A DNA stretch of 16,603 nucleotides, taken from positions 1-16,603 of the forward strand of contig JAEXTU010000060.1 in the NCBI GenBank assembly GCA_023453335.1. The letters are read 5' to 3'. The DNA comes from Pseudomonadota bacterium (GTDB taxonomy: Bacteria > Desulfobacterota > Desulfovibrionia > Desulfovibrionales > Desulfovibrionaceae). Under the pieces are notes generated by a model. That model worked only from the letters and a program-made list of their open reading frames with translations, did no database searches and was not told the DNA's origin. Shown here piece after piece: positions 1-6,267 of the stretch; position 1 is the stretch's first letter, and each line of letters starts with the position of its first letter. The translations under genes were made by a program, and so were the position numbers.

Positions 1-57
1 GGTCGGGACCCGGCGGCGGCCGCCGGTAGCGTCCAGAAGCAGCAGGGTGTCGGGCAT
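1..57 (-). CDS. Start of an unidentified reading frame, cut by the window edge
   Basis: An ATG at 57 opens a frame of 19 codons that continues past the left edge, reading MPDTLLLLDATGGRRRVPT. It starts 1 nt after the selD stop, which suggests translational coupling with selD and membership of the same transcript. No clear Shine-Dalgarno sequence lies just upstream, so either initiation depends on the terminating selD ribosome or this is not a gene start. Too little is visible to name a family. It does not resemble the N-termini of SelA, YedF or MnmH as I recall them. Confidence 0.35.
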   Translation of the reverse strand, partial: MPDTLLLLDATGGRRRVPT

Positions 58-58
58 G

Positions 59-1132
59 TCAGCGCAGCAGCAGCCGCCCCTTTCCATCGGGCGCGGGCAG
101 CACCCGGCCCACATGGGCGGCCAGGTCGCCGGCCGCCAGCAGGGCGGCGCGGGCCCGGTCCAGCAGGGGTTCGGAAACCGCCAGCACCAGGCCGCCCGAG
201 GTCTGGGCGTCGAACATGAGGTCCACCCGCACCGGGTCCAGCCCGTCGGCGGTCTGGACGGCCCGGTAGCAATACCCCTTGTTGGCGAAGCTGCCGGCCG
301 GGAGCATGCCCAGGCCGGCCAGCTCCAGCGCGCCCTCCAGGAGCGGGACCGCATCCACCCACAGCTCCACCGCGGCCCGGGAGGCCCCGGCCATCTCCAG
401 GAGGTGGCCGCCCAGGCCGAAGCCGGTCACGTCGGTGGCGGCCTTGAGCCCCAGGTCGCGGATGATCGCGGCCCCGGCCCGGTTGAGCCGGCCGGCCCAG
501 CGAAAGATTTCGTCCTCCAGGGCCGCCTCGTCGCCGATCTTGCCCTTGAGCGCGGTGGCCAGCACCCCGGTGCCGACGGGCTTGGTCAGCAGCAGTTGGT
601 CTCCGGGCGCCAGGCCCGCATTGACCGCCACCCGGCCCTCCTCCACCACCCCGGACACGGCCAGGCCGTACTTGATCTCGGCGTCCTCCACCGAGTGCCC
701 GCCGGCCAGCATGGCCCCGGCCTCCTGGATCTTGTCCAGGCCGCCGCGCAGGATGGCCTTGAGCACGGCCTTGTCCATGGTCTTGGCCGGGAAGCACACG
801 ATGTTCATGGCGGCCAGGGGCTCGCCGCCCATGGCGTACACGTCGGACAGGGCATTGGCCGCGGCGATCTGGCCGAAGCGCCAGGGGTCGTTGACCAGGG
901 GCGTGAGGAAGTCCACGGTCTGCACCAGGGCGCGGCCGGAGGGAAAGCGCACCACTGCCGCATCCTCGTTGCCCGAGGATCCGACCAGGATGCGGGGGTC
1001 GGGCCGGGGCTCAAGCTCGGCCAAAATCTCCTCCAGGTCCCCTGGAGGGATCTTGGCGGCTCAACCCGCGGCCTTGACCTTGTCGACCAGCGTGACCCGG
1101 AAGGTCTCGCCGGACAGGGGCTTTTCGGCCAT
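59..1132 (-). CDS. selD: Selenide, water dikinase (selenophosphate synthetase) with an in-frame UGA for selenocysteine
   Basis: SelD makes selenophosphate from selenide and ATP, the selenium donor for selenocysteine and selenouridine. The 357-residue protein starts at ATG 1132, with AAGGAG 4 nt upstream. Codon 24 is TGA (1061-1063), in the motif AAG-U-AAK. In E. coli the matching motif has catalytic Cys17 and Lys20, here Sec24 and Lys27. Family Asp residues fall at D57, D74, D97 and D234, with ATDVTGFGLGGH near 232-243 and DAQTSGGL near the C-terminus. Frame and homology continue unbroken across the TGA, arguing for recoding rather than a pseudogene. Length and C-terminus match the family, so the final TGA at 59-61 is a true stop. 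An ORF caller that treats TGA as stop begins at an internal TTG (1024) and loses the active site. The gene lies 28 nt after lysR, probably in one transcript. Confidence 0.95.
1020..1057 (-). promoter_or_regulatory. Putative bacterial SECIS element in selD mRNA
   Basis: Three nt after the selD TGA the transcript can fold into one long hairpin. The 5' arm GCCAAGATCCCTCCAG (1057-1042) pairs with the 3' arm CTGGAGG, bulged A, GATTTTGGC (1036-1020). This gives 16 pairs including one G-U, with a single A bulge at 1029 and a GGGAC loop (1041-1037). The loop begins 19 nt after the UGA. As I recall the bacterial SECIS rules, a stem-loop soon after the UGA with a G among the first two loop bases is expected, and this fits. 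SelB would bind it to bring Sec-tRNA to the UGA. The arms also encode SelD residues 26-38, so base choice is doubly constrained. Confidence 0.85.
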
Positions 1133-1160
1133 GGTGCTCCTTGCGGGGGTTGGCCGCGGC

Positions 1161-2066
1161 TCAGCCGGCCTGGCCGCGGAAGGCGTCCTTCAGGAAATCG
1201 GCAAAGACCCGGGCCACCGGAAAGAGGTGGCGCTGCCGGTGCAGGACCAGGGAGAAGGTGCGGCGCAGGGTCAATCCGGGCGCGGGCACGGCCACCAACT
1301 CCCCTCGTTCGATCAGTTCGGCCGCGGCCAGGCGGGAGGTGACCGCCAGGCCCATGCCACCGCGCACGCACTGCAGGAGCGCGGTGGTGGTGTCCACCAC
1401 CGCCGCCACCTTGAGCGCACGCAGGTCCAGCCCGGCCTCGGCCAGGGCGGACTCCAGGGCGGCGCGGGTGCCGGAGCCCGGCTCGCGCATGACCCAGGGC
1501 ATGGACTCCAGTTCGGCCAGGGAGAGCTCGGCCGCTCCCTGCACCAGGCGGCTGCGGCCCACCACCACGGCCAGTTCGTCCTCCACCAGGGGGATGAAAT
1601 CCAGTTCGGGCTGGCCGGTGTTGGCCCCGACCACGCCCACCTCGGCCTCGCCGCCGGCCACCATGGCTACGGCCCGGGCGCTGTCGCCCACGTTCAGCCG
1701 CAGGGAAACCGCCGGATATTTGGCCGTGAACGCGGCCATGACCTGGGGCAGCAGGTAATGGGCCGGGATGGTGCTGCCGGCCAGCACCAGGTTGCCCGAA
1801 ACCTCGGCGCGCAGGAGCGATATCTCGGCCCGGGCCTGCTCCAGGCTGGCGAAGGTCTCGCGGGCGTGGCGGTAGAGGATGTCCGCCGCCTGGGTGGGCA
1901 ACACCGAACGGCCCAGCCGATCAAAGAGCCGCACCGAAAGCTCCGCCTCCAGGGCCGCGATGTGGGCGGAGATGGTGGGCTGGGACAGGAAGAGCTTCTG
2001 GCCAGCCTTGGAGAAGCTCCCCAACTCGTAGACGCTGGCGAATGCCTCAAGGCGTCGCATATCCAT
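1161..2066 (-). CDS. LysR-family transcriptional regulator, possibly of selenium metabolism
   Basis: This is a 301-residue LysR-type regulator of normal length. The N-terminal winged helix-turn-helix spans about residues 3-62, with the recognition region around GSFSKAGQKLFLSQPTISAH, and is followed by a linker helix and a periplasmic-binding-like effector domain (about 90-298). ATG 2066 is preferred because AGGAAAGG lies 5 nt upstream; ATG 2060 is a less well-spaced alternative. The gene stands 94 nt beyond rplQ, past a strong terminator, so it needs its own promoter, which I could not identify convincingly. selD follows after 28 nt, suggesting joint transcription. A LysR family associated with selenium metabolism is known, and the setting fits it, but neither ligand nor targets can be read from this sequence. 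Confidence 0.9.
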   Translation of the reverse strand: MDMRRLEAFASVYELGSFSKAGQKLFLSQPTISAHIAALEAELSVRLFDRLGRSVLPTQAADILYRHARETFASLEQARAEISLLRAEVSGNLVLAGSTIPAHYLLPQVMAAFTAKYPAVSLRLNVGDSARAVAMVAGGEAEVGVVGANTGQPELDFIPLVEDELAVVVGRSRLVQGAAELSLAELESMPWVMREPGSGTRAALESALAEAGLDLRALKVAAVVDTTTALLQCVRGGMGLAVTSRLAAAELIERGELVAVPAPGLTLRRTFSLVLHRQRHLFPVARVFADFLKDAFRGQAG

Positions 2067-2108
2067 GGAGACCTTTCCTATCCATACTTATTCCCGATGG
2101 CAAGGCGC

Positions 2109-2140
2109 AAAAAAAGGGCGGGCCGTCACCGGCCCGCCCT
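2109..2140 (-). terminator. Rho-independent terminator after rplQ
   Basis: On the minus strand a perfect 10-bp stem (AGGGCGGGCC with GGCCCGCCCT) encloses a 6-nt loop and runs into seven T residues at 2115-2109, the first of which also closes the stem. It starts 20 nt after the rplQ stop codon. No other gene-spacing hairpin in the window has a T run, so this is the evident end of the ribosomal protein transcription unit and separates it from lysR-selD. Confidence 0.93.
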
Positions 2141-2160
2141 GGAATCGCACGGCAAGCGCC

Positions 2161-2754
2161 CTACTCGGCCTTGGGCTCCTCGGCAGGGGCCTCGGCCTTC
2201 TTCTTGCGGGGCTTTTTGGGAGCCTCCTCGGCCGCGGCGTCGTCAGCCTTGGGCTTGGCGGCCTTCTTGGCCGGAGCCTTCTTGGGCTTGGCTTCGCCCT
2301 CGGCCGCAACCTCGTCCTTCTTGGGCTTGGCGGCCTTCTTCTCGGCCGGCTTCTCCGCGGGCTTCTCTTCCTTGGCGGGCTGGGCGGCCTTCTCGGCCAG
2401 GCGGGTCAGCTCGATGACCGCCATGGGCGCGGCGTCGCCAGGCCGGGGCAGGCCGAGCTTGACCACCCGGGTGAAGCCGCCGGGAACGCCGGCGAAGCGG
2501 GGGCCGATCTCGTCGAACAGCTTCTTGACCAGCCCGTGGTTGCCCAGGACCTTGTAGGCCTGGCGGCGGGCCGGCAGGTCGTTCTTGAGCGCCAGGGTGA
2601 TGAGCTTGTCCACCACCTTGCGCAGTTCCTTGGCCTTGGTCTCGGTGGTGCGGATGCGCTCGTAGGTGATGAGCGACTTGGCCATGTTCCGGAACAGGGC
2701 CTTGCGATGGGCGGTGTCCCGGCCCAGTTTCTTTCCGGCGTTTCTATGCCTCAT
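2161..2754 (-). CDS. rplQ: 50S ribosomal protein L17 with a long Lys/Ala/Pro/Glu-rich tail
   Basis: L17 is a large-subunit protein near the exit side of the ribosome. Residues 1-120 are the normal domain, opening MRHRNAGKKLGRDTAHRKAL and ending about AVIELTRLA. Residues 123-197 form an extra tail of about 75 residues made almost only of K, A, P and E, with the unit KKAAKPK occurring twice. Many bacterial L17 proteins stop near residue 120-130. The tail should be disordered and highly charged; its role is unknown. The start ATG overlaps the rpoA stop by 11 nt, so translation is probably coupled to rpoA. It is the last gene before the terminator. Confidence 0.97.
   Translation of the reverse strand: MRHRNAGKKLGRDTAHRKALFRNMAKSLITYERIRTTETKAKELRKVVDKLITLALKNDLPARRQAYKVLGNHGLVKKLFDEIGPRFAGVPGGFTRVVKLGLPRPGDAAPMAVIELTRLAEKAAQPAKEEKPAEKPAEKKAAKPKKDEVAAEGEAKPKKAPAKKAAKPKADDAAAEEAPKKPRKKKAEAPAEEPKAE
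2248..2340 (-). repeat. Direct repeat inside the rplQ tail
   Basis: Two identical 21-bp copies lie at 2248-2268 and 2320-2340, exactly 72 bp (24 codons) apart and in the same frame; each encodes KKAAKPK. Near-copies of the Lys/Ala/Pro codon pattern surround them. In-frame spacing and exact identity suggest growth of the tail by tandem duplication or slippage, although biased codon use for a low-complexity peptide contributes. Confidence 0.7.
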
Positions 2755-3787
2755 CTGCGTCCTTCCTCTTCAGCCATTCCTGGTAGCGTTCTTGGAAGTT
2801 GTCCACGGCCTGGCCGAACTCCAGACCCATGTCGGCCAGGACCCGGCGGATCTCGTCCAGGGACTTGCGGCCGAAATTCTTGGTCTTGAGCATCTCGGCC
2901 TCGGTCTTCTGCACCAGCTCGCCCACCAGGGCGATGTTGGCGCTCTTCAGGCAGTTGGTGGCGCGCACCGACAGCTCCAGCTCGTCGATGCTCTTGAACA
3001 GGTTGGGATTGAGGTCGCCGCTGGACCGCCCGCCCTTGGACTCCTCGTCCGAGGACTGCTCATCGAAGTTGATGAACACCGAGAGCTGGTCCTTGAGGAT
3101 CTTGGCGGAGTAGGCCACCGCGTCCTCGGGCAGCAGGGACCCGTCGGTCCACACCTCGATGACCAGCTTGTCGTAGTTGGTCATCTGCCCCACGCGGGCC
3201 TGCTCCACGGCGTAGGCCACCTTGCGCACCGGCGAGAAGCTGGCGTCCAGGCGGATGAGTCCGATCTCGTCGGACATGGTGTCGTACATCTCGGCCGGCA
3301 CGTAGCCCTTACCCATGTGCACGTCCAGTTCCAGGGACAGCTTGCGGTCCTCGGACAGGGTGCAGATGTGCAGGTCCTTGTTCAGGACCGTGACGTGCTG
3401 GTTCTCTTTGATGGCCGCGGCAGTCACCGCCCCCTTCTTGTCCGCCTCGAGCATGAGGCGCTGGGGCTCCTCGGTGGACATGGCCAGCCGGACCTGCTTG
3501 AGGTTGAGCACGATGTCCGTCACATCCTCGATGACCCCGGGGATGGTGGTGAACTCGTGCTGGATGCCCTCGATCTTGACCGAGACAATGGCCGCCCCCT
3601 GCAAGGAGGAGAGCAGCACCCGACGCAGGGCGTTGCCTATGGTGGTACCGAAGCCTCGCTCCAGCGGTTCGCAGGTGAACTTGCCGTAGCTGGCGTCGGA
3701 CTTGGCGTCGCGCGCGATCTGCTCGGGCTTGACCAGCTCGGACCAGTTGCGCGTATTGATCAGTCGGTCGCCGGTATGGATGATCAT
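2744..3787 (-). CDS. rpoA: DNA-directed RNA polymerase alpha subunit
   Basis: RpoA dimerises to nucleate RNA polymerase assembly and contacts promoter UP elements and activators. The 347-residue protein has the N-terminal assembly domain at about residues 20-240 (including ERGFGTTIGNALRRVLLSSL at 43-62). A charged linker spans about 241-262, and the C-terminal helix-hairpin-helix domain about 263-325 (LSVRATNCLK, then KNFGRKSLDEI). A basic/acidic extension ends the protein. ATG 3787 has GGGAG 5 nt upstream. It follows rpsD by 18 nt and overlaps rplQ by 11 nt, the usual alpha-operon order. Confidence 0.98.
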   Translation of the reverse strand: MIIHTGDRLINTRNWSELVKPEQIARDAKSDASYGKFTCEPLERGFGTTIGNALRRVLLSSLQGAAIVSVKIEGIQHEFTTIPGVIEDVTDIVLNLKQVRLAMSTEEPQRLMLEADKKGAVTAAAIKENQHVTVLNKDLHICTLSEDRKLSLELDVHMGKGYVPAEMYDTMSDEIGLIRLDASFSPVRKVAYAVEQARVGQMTNYDKLVIEVWTDGSLLPEDAVAYSAKILKDQLSVFINFDEQSSDEESKGGRSSGDLNPNLFKSIDELELSVRATNCLKSANIALVGELVQKTEAEMLKTKNFGRKSLDEIRRVLADMGLEFGQAVDNFQERYQEWLKRKDADEA

Positions 3788-3805
3788 CGGTGCTCCCGTG
3801 TTCGC

Positions 3806-4432
3806 TTACTTGGAGTAAAGCTCGACGATGAGCTGTTCGTTCATGGGGAACTGGATATCCTCACGCTGGGGCTTGGCCTTGATGGTGCCCTTGAAGTTGT
3901 CGCCGTCGACCTCCAGCCAGGAGGGACAGCCGCGGCGGGCAATGACCTCGCGGGCCTCCATGATGACCGGAATCTTGCGGGACTCTTCGCGCACTTCCAC
4001 CACGTCGCCGGCCCGGACCTGCAGGGACGGGATGTTCACCCGGCGGCCGTTCAGCTTGAAGATGCCGTGGCGGACGAGCTGGCGGGCCTGGTCGCGCGAG
4101 TTGGCGAAGCCCAGGCGGTACACCACGTTGTCCAGGCGCTGCTCGAGCAGGGCCAGCAGGTTGGTGCCGGTCACGCCCTTCATCATGTCCGCGTCGGCGA
4201 AGTAGTTGCGGAACTGGCGCTCCAGCACGCCGTACATGCGGCGCACCTTCTGCTTCTCGCGCAGCTGCACGGCGTAGTCGCTCATCTTGCGGCGCAGGCG
4301 GCCGTGCTGGCCCGGGACGTAGGGCCGGCGCTCGTAGGCGCACTTGTCGGTGAAGCAGCGGTCGCCCTTGAGGAACAGTTTCATGCCTTCGCGCCGGCAC
4401 AACCGGCACTTGGCTTCGGAATATCTGGCCAA
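3806..4432 (-). CDS. rpsD: 30S ribosomal protein S4, zinc-binding form
   Basis: S4 binds 16S rRNA early in 30S assembly and helps form the mRNA entry site. The 208-residue protein carries an N-terminal zinc knuckle (C9, C12, C26, C31) and a C-terminal S4 RNA-binding fold (about 98-160, with RLDNVVYRLGFANSRDQARQ). The start codon is TTG at 4432, chosen because AGGAGGAG lies 6 nt upstream and the protein begins with the family's MARY. In E. coli S4 represses the alpha operon by binding near rpsM; I could not show an equivalent site here. Confidence 0.97.
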   Translation of the reverse strand: MARYSEAKCRLCRREGMKLFLKGDRCFTDKCAYERRPYVPGQHGRLRRKMSDYAVQLREKQKVRRMYGVLERQFRNYFADADMMKGVTGTNLLALLEQRLDNVVYRLGFANSRDQARQLVRHGIFKLNGRRVNIPSLQVRAGDVVEVREESRKIPVIMEAREVIARRGCPSWLEVDGDNFKGTIKAKPQREDIQFPMNEQLIVELYSK

Positions 4433-4458
4433 GGTATACTCCTCCTGGATGCTGGGGG

Positions 4459-4851
4459 TTAGACCCGGCGGCGTTTGGGCGGACGGCAGCCGGTGTGCGG
4501 GACCGGCGTGACGTCGCGGATGAAGTTTACCTTGAAGCCGGCGTTGTTGATGGCCCGCATGGCCGCCTCGCGGCCGGAGCCGGGACCCTTGACCAGGATG
4601 CCCACGGAGCGCATGCCGTGCTCCTGGGCGCGACGGGCTGCGGACTCGGCGGCCACCTGCGCGGCAAAGGGCGTGCTCTTGCGCGAACCCTTGAAGCCGG
4701 ACTGGCCGGACGAGGCCCAGCTCACCACGTTGCCCTTCAGGTCGGTGAAGGTGATGATGGTGTTGTTGAAGGTCGCCTGGACGTGGGCGACGCCAACCGG
4801 GATGTTCTTCTTCTCTTTCTTCTTCCCGGTGCGGCGGGGTCTTGCTGCCAT
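4459..4851 (-). CDS. rpsK: 30S ribosomal protein S11
   Basis: S11 lies on the 30S platform beside the E-site mRNA. The 130-residue protein has the usual length, with a basic N-terminus (MAARPRRTGKKKEKKN), the core AHVQATFNNTIITFTD and the conserved end DVTPVPHTGCRPPKRRRV. It starts at ATG 4851 with AAAGGGGA upstream. The 54-nt gap from rpsM contains a small GC-rich hairpin. rpsD follows 26 nt downstream. Confidence 0.98.
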   Translation of the reverse strand: MAARPRRTGKKKEKKNIPVGVAHVQATFNNTIITFTDLKGNVVSWASSGQSGFKGSRKSTPFAAQVAAESAARRAQEHGMRSVGILVKGPGSGREAAMRAINNAGFKVNFIRDVTPVPHTGCRPPKRRRV

Positions 4852-4882
4852 GATCTATCCCCTTTCTGTGTTCAAGAGGGCC

Positions 4883-4896
4883 GGCCCGAGGGGGCC
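4883..4896 (-). promoter_or_regulatory. Small hairpin in the rpsM-rpsK gap
   Basis: The 54-nt spacer upstream of rpsK can form GGCCC-CCTC-GGGCC, a 5-bp stem with a 4-nt loop. No T run follows, so it is unlikely to terminate. It may be a processing or translation-control structure, or chance in GC-rich DNA. Confidence 0.25.
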
Positions 4897-4905
4897 GTCG
4901 CCCGA

Positions 4906-5280
4906 TTACTTGCTCTTCTTCTTGCCCATCACCGAACGGCGCGGACCCTTGCGGGTGCGGGCGTTGGTGTGCGAACGCTGGCCGCGGACCGGCAGACCCT
5001 TGCGATGGCGGAAGCCCCGGTAGCAGCCGATGTCCATCAGCCGCTTGATGTTGGCCGTCACCTCGCGCCGCAGATCGCCCTCAACCTTGTGGTTGGTTTC
5101 GATCTCCTTGCGGATGGTGTTGACCTCGTCCGGGGTCAGATCGTCGCTGTTCTTGGTCCAATCCACGCCCGTGGCGTCCAGGATCTGCAGGGCCGTGGCC
5201 TTGCCGATGCCGTAGATGTAGGTGAGCGCGATGTCCAGCCGCTTGTTCTTGGGCAGATCAACGCCTGCAATACGAGCCAC
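4906..5280 (-). CDS. rpsM: 30S ribosomal protein S13
   Basis: S13 sits in the head of the 30S subunit and contacts the P-site tRNA and the 50S subunit. The 124-residue protein has MARIAGVDLPKNKRLDIALT at the N-terminus, a helix-two-turn-helix core and the signature CYRGFRHRKGLPVRGQRSHT, ending in a basic KKKSK tail that reaches toward tRNA. The start codon is GTG at 5280, preceded by AGGGGGAG. No ATG is nearby and the GTG start gives the standard N-terminus. It is the first gene of the alpha block, 12 nt after rpmJ. Confidence 0.97.
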   Translation of the reverse strand: MARIAGVDLPKNKRLDIALTYIYGIGKATALQILDATGVDWTKNSDDLTPDEVNTIRKEIETNHKVEGDLRREVTANIKRLMDIGCYRGFRHRKGLPVRGQRSHTNARTRKGPRRSVMGKKKSK

Positions 5281-5292
5281 AGTACTCCCCCT

Positions 5293-5406
5293 TTAGCCCT
5301 GGCGCTGCTTGTGCCGGGGATTTTCGCAAATGACCCGAAGCACGCCCTTGCGCCGGATGATCTTGCACTTGGGGCACATCTTCTTAACCGAGGGTCTGAC
5401 TTTCAT
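5293..5406 (-). CDS. rpmJ: 50S ribosomal protein L36, zinc-binding form
   Basis: L36 is the smallest large-subunit protein and stabilises 23S rRNA near the factor-binding region. The frame encodes 37 residues, MKVRPSVKKMCPKCK followed by a basic stretch to a KQRQG end. The zinc ligands are C11, C14, C27 and H32, the zinc-containing type. ATG 5406 has GGAG 7 nt upstream. It lies between map (75 nt upstream) and rpsM (12 nt downstream). Confidence 0.97.
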   Translation of the reverse strand: MKVRPSVKKMCPKCKIIRRKGVLRVICENPRHKQRQG

Positions 5407-5427
5407 CTCACTGCTCCATGGTCCGTC

Positions 5428-5446
5428 GGGCGGGTCTCCCCTGCCC
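5428..5446 (-). promoter_or_regulatory. GNRA-loop hairpin in the map-rpmJ gap
   Basis: In the 75-nt spacer, the largest inside the ribosomal cluster, the transcript can form GGGC, bulged A, GGG, loop GAGA, CCC, GCCC. That is a 7-bp stem with a GNRA tetraloop. A second small stem, GCCGG-AGCAA-CCGGC, lies just upstream next to the map stop. Neither is followed by a T run. They could act in mRNA processing or in setting rpmJ-rpsM expression; function is not shown. Confidence 0.3.
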
Positions 5447-5481
5447 AGTTCCGAGAAACGTTGCCGCCGGTTGCTCCGGCC

Positions 5482-6267
5482 TTATGCCTTCCCGGCCGCA
5501 GCCGGGGACAGACTCAGTATCTCCGGCCCCTGCCCGGTGATCGCCACCGAGTGCTCGAAATGGGCCGACAAACTCCGATCCTTGGTCACCGCGGTCCAAT
5601 GGTCCTCCAGGATCTCCACCTCGGGCCCGCCCACGCACACCATGGGCTCGATGGCCAGTACCATCCCCGCCTTGAGCGGCAGGGCCGTGGCCCCCTTGGG
5701 CACGAAGTTCGGCACCTCCGGCTTCTCGTGCAGGCGCCGGCCTATGCCGTGCCCCACGAACCGCCGCACCACCGAAAATCCCGCGGCCTCGACGCATTCC
5801 TGCACCGCCCGGGACACGTCGTGCAGGAAGTTGCCCGGTTTGGCCTGCTCGATGCCGGCCATGAGCGACCGCGCGGTCACATCCAGGAGCCGGGTGGCCT
5901 CCTGGCTCACCTGGCCCACCGGGAAGGTCCGGGCCGCATCGCCATAGAAGCCGTCGTACACGACCCCCATGTCGAAGCTCACGATGTCGCCCTCCGCCAG
6001 CTTGCGCTCCGAGGGGAACCCGTGCACCACCTGCTCGTTCACCGAGCAGCACAGGGCATGGGGGAATCCGTTGTAGCCCAAAAAGGCCGGGCGGACTCCG
6101 ATCGTCCGGCACATGTCCTGGGCGATCTCCTCGAAGCGCCGGGTGGGCGCTCCCGGGCGGACTTCAGCCGCCATGGTGTCAAGGATCCGGGCCACGATGC
6201 GGTTGGCCTCGCGCATGAGGCCTATCTCCGCATCATTCTTCAAAAAAATCCCACGAAACTTTTTCAA
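5482..6267 (-). CDS. map: Methionine aminopeptidase, type I
   Basis: Map removes the initiator methionine from nascent cytosolic proteins as a dinuclear metal enzyme. The 261-residue protein has the pita-bread fold pattern with all five metal ligands: D99, D110, H173, E207 and E239. H82 matches the conserved substrate-binding histidine (E. coli H79). The context strings are VVHGFPS, SFDMG, YGDAARTF, VGHGIGRRLHEKPEVPNF and LAIEPM. The start is TTG at 6267, overlapping the secY TGA as TTGA, with AAGGGA about 8 nt upstream. That N-terminus (MKKFRGIFLKN) resembles recalled Desulfovibrio Map proteins. Coupling to secY is likely. Confidence 0.95.
   Translation of the reverse strand: MKKFRGIFLKNDAEIGLMREANRIVARILDTMAAEVRPGAPTRRFEEIAQDMCRTIGVRPAFLGYNGFPHALCCSVNEQVVHGFPSERKLAEGDIVSFDMGVVYDGFYGDAARTFPVGQVSQEATRLLDVTARSLMAGIEQAKPGNFLHDVSRAVQECVEAAGFSVVRRFVGHGIGRRLHEKPEVPNFVPKGATALPLKAGMVLAIEPMVCVGGPEVEILEDHWTAVTKDRSLSAHFEHSVAITGQGPEILSLSPAAAGKA

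Noticed and set aside
59..61. A second selenocysteine at the final selD TGA, since the frame stays open to the left edge
   Set aside because: The protein already ends where SelD family members end, the read-through residues do not look like SelD, and another ATG starts 1 nt later.
59..1024. selD as a 321-residue protein starting at an internal TTG
   Set aside because: It lacks the catalytic Sec/Cys and Lys region, has no ribosome-binding site in the right place, and is an artefact of treating codon 24 TGA as a stop.
2081..2110. Promoter for lysR (TTGCGC, 18 nt, TATGGA)
   Set aside because: Both boxes match poorly, and transcription from it would start within the ribosome-binding site of lysR. 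A promoter must exist in or near this 94-nt gap, but I cannot point to it.
47..2417. Long plus-strand frames opposite selD, lysR and rplQ
   Set aside because: They are shadow frames in GC-rich DNA, with repetitive Gly/Ala/Arg-rich translations and no family resemblance, antisense to well-supported genes.
2666..4462. 598-codon plus-strand frame opposite rpoA and rpsD
   Set aside because: It is antisense to two clear genes, has a His/Leu/Gly/Val-rich translation typical of shadow frames, and no ribosome-binding site.
4883..4896. The rpsM-rpsK hairpin as a terminator
   Set aside because: It has no T run, and essential genes rpsK, rpsD and rpoA lie downstream without evident promoters.
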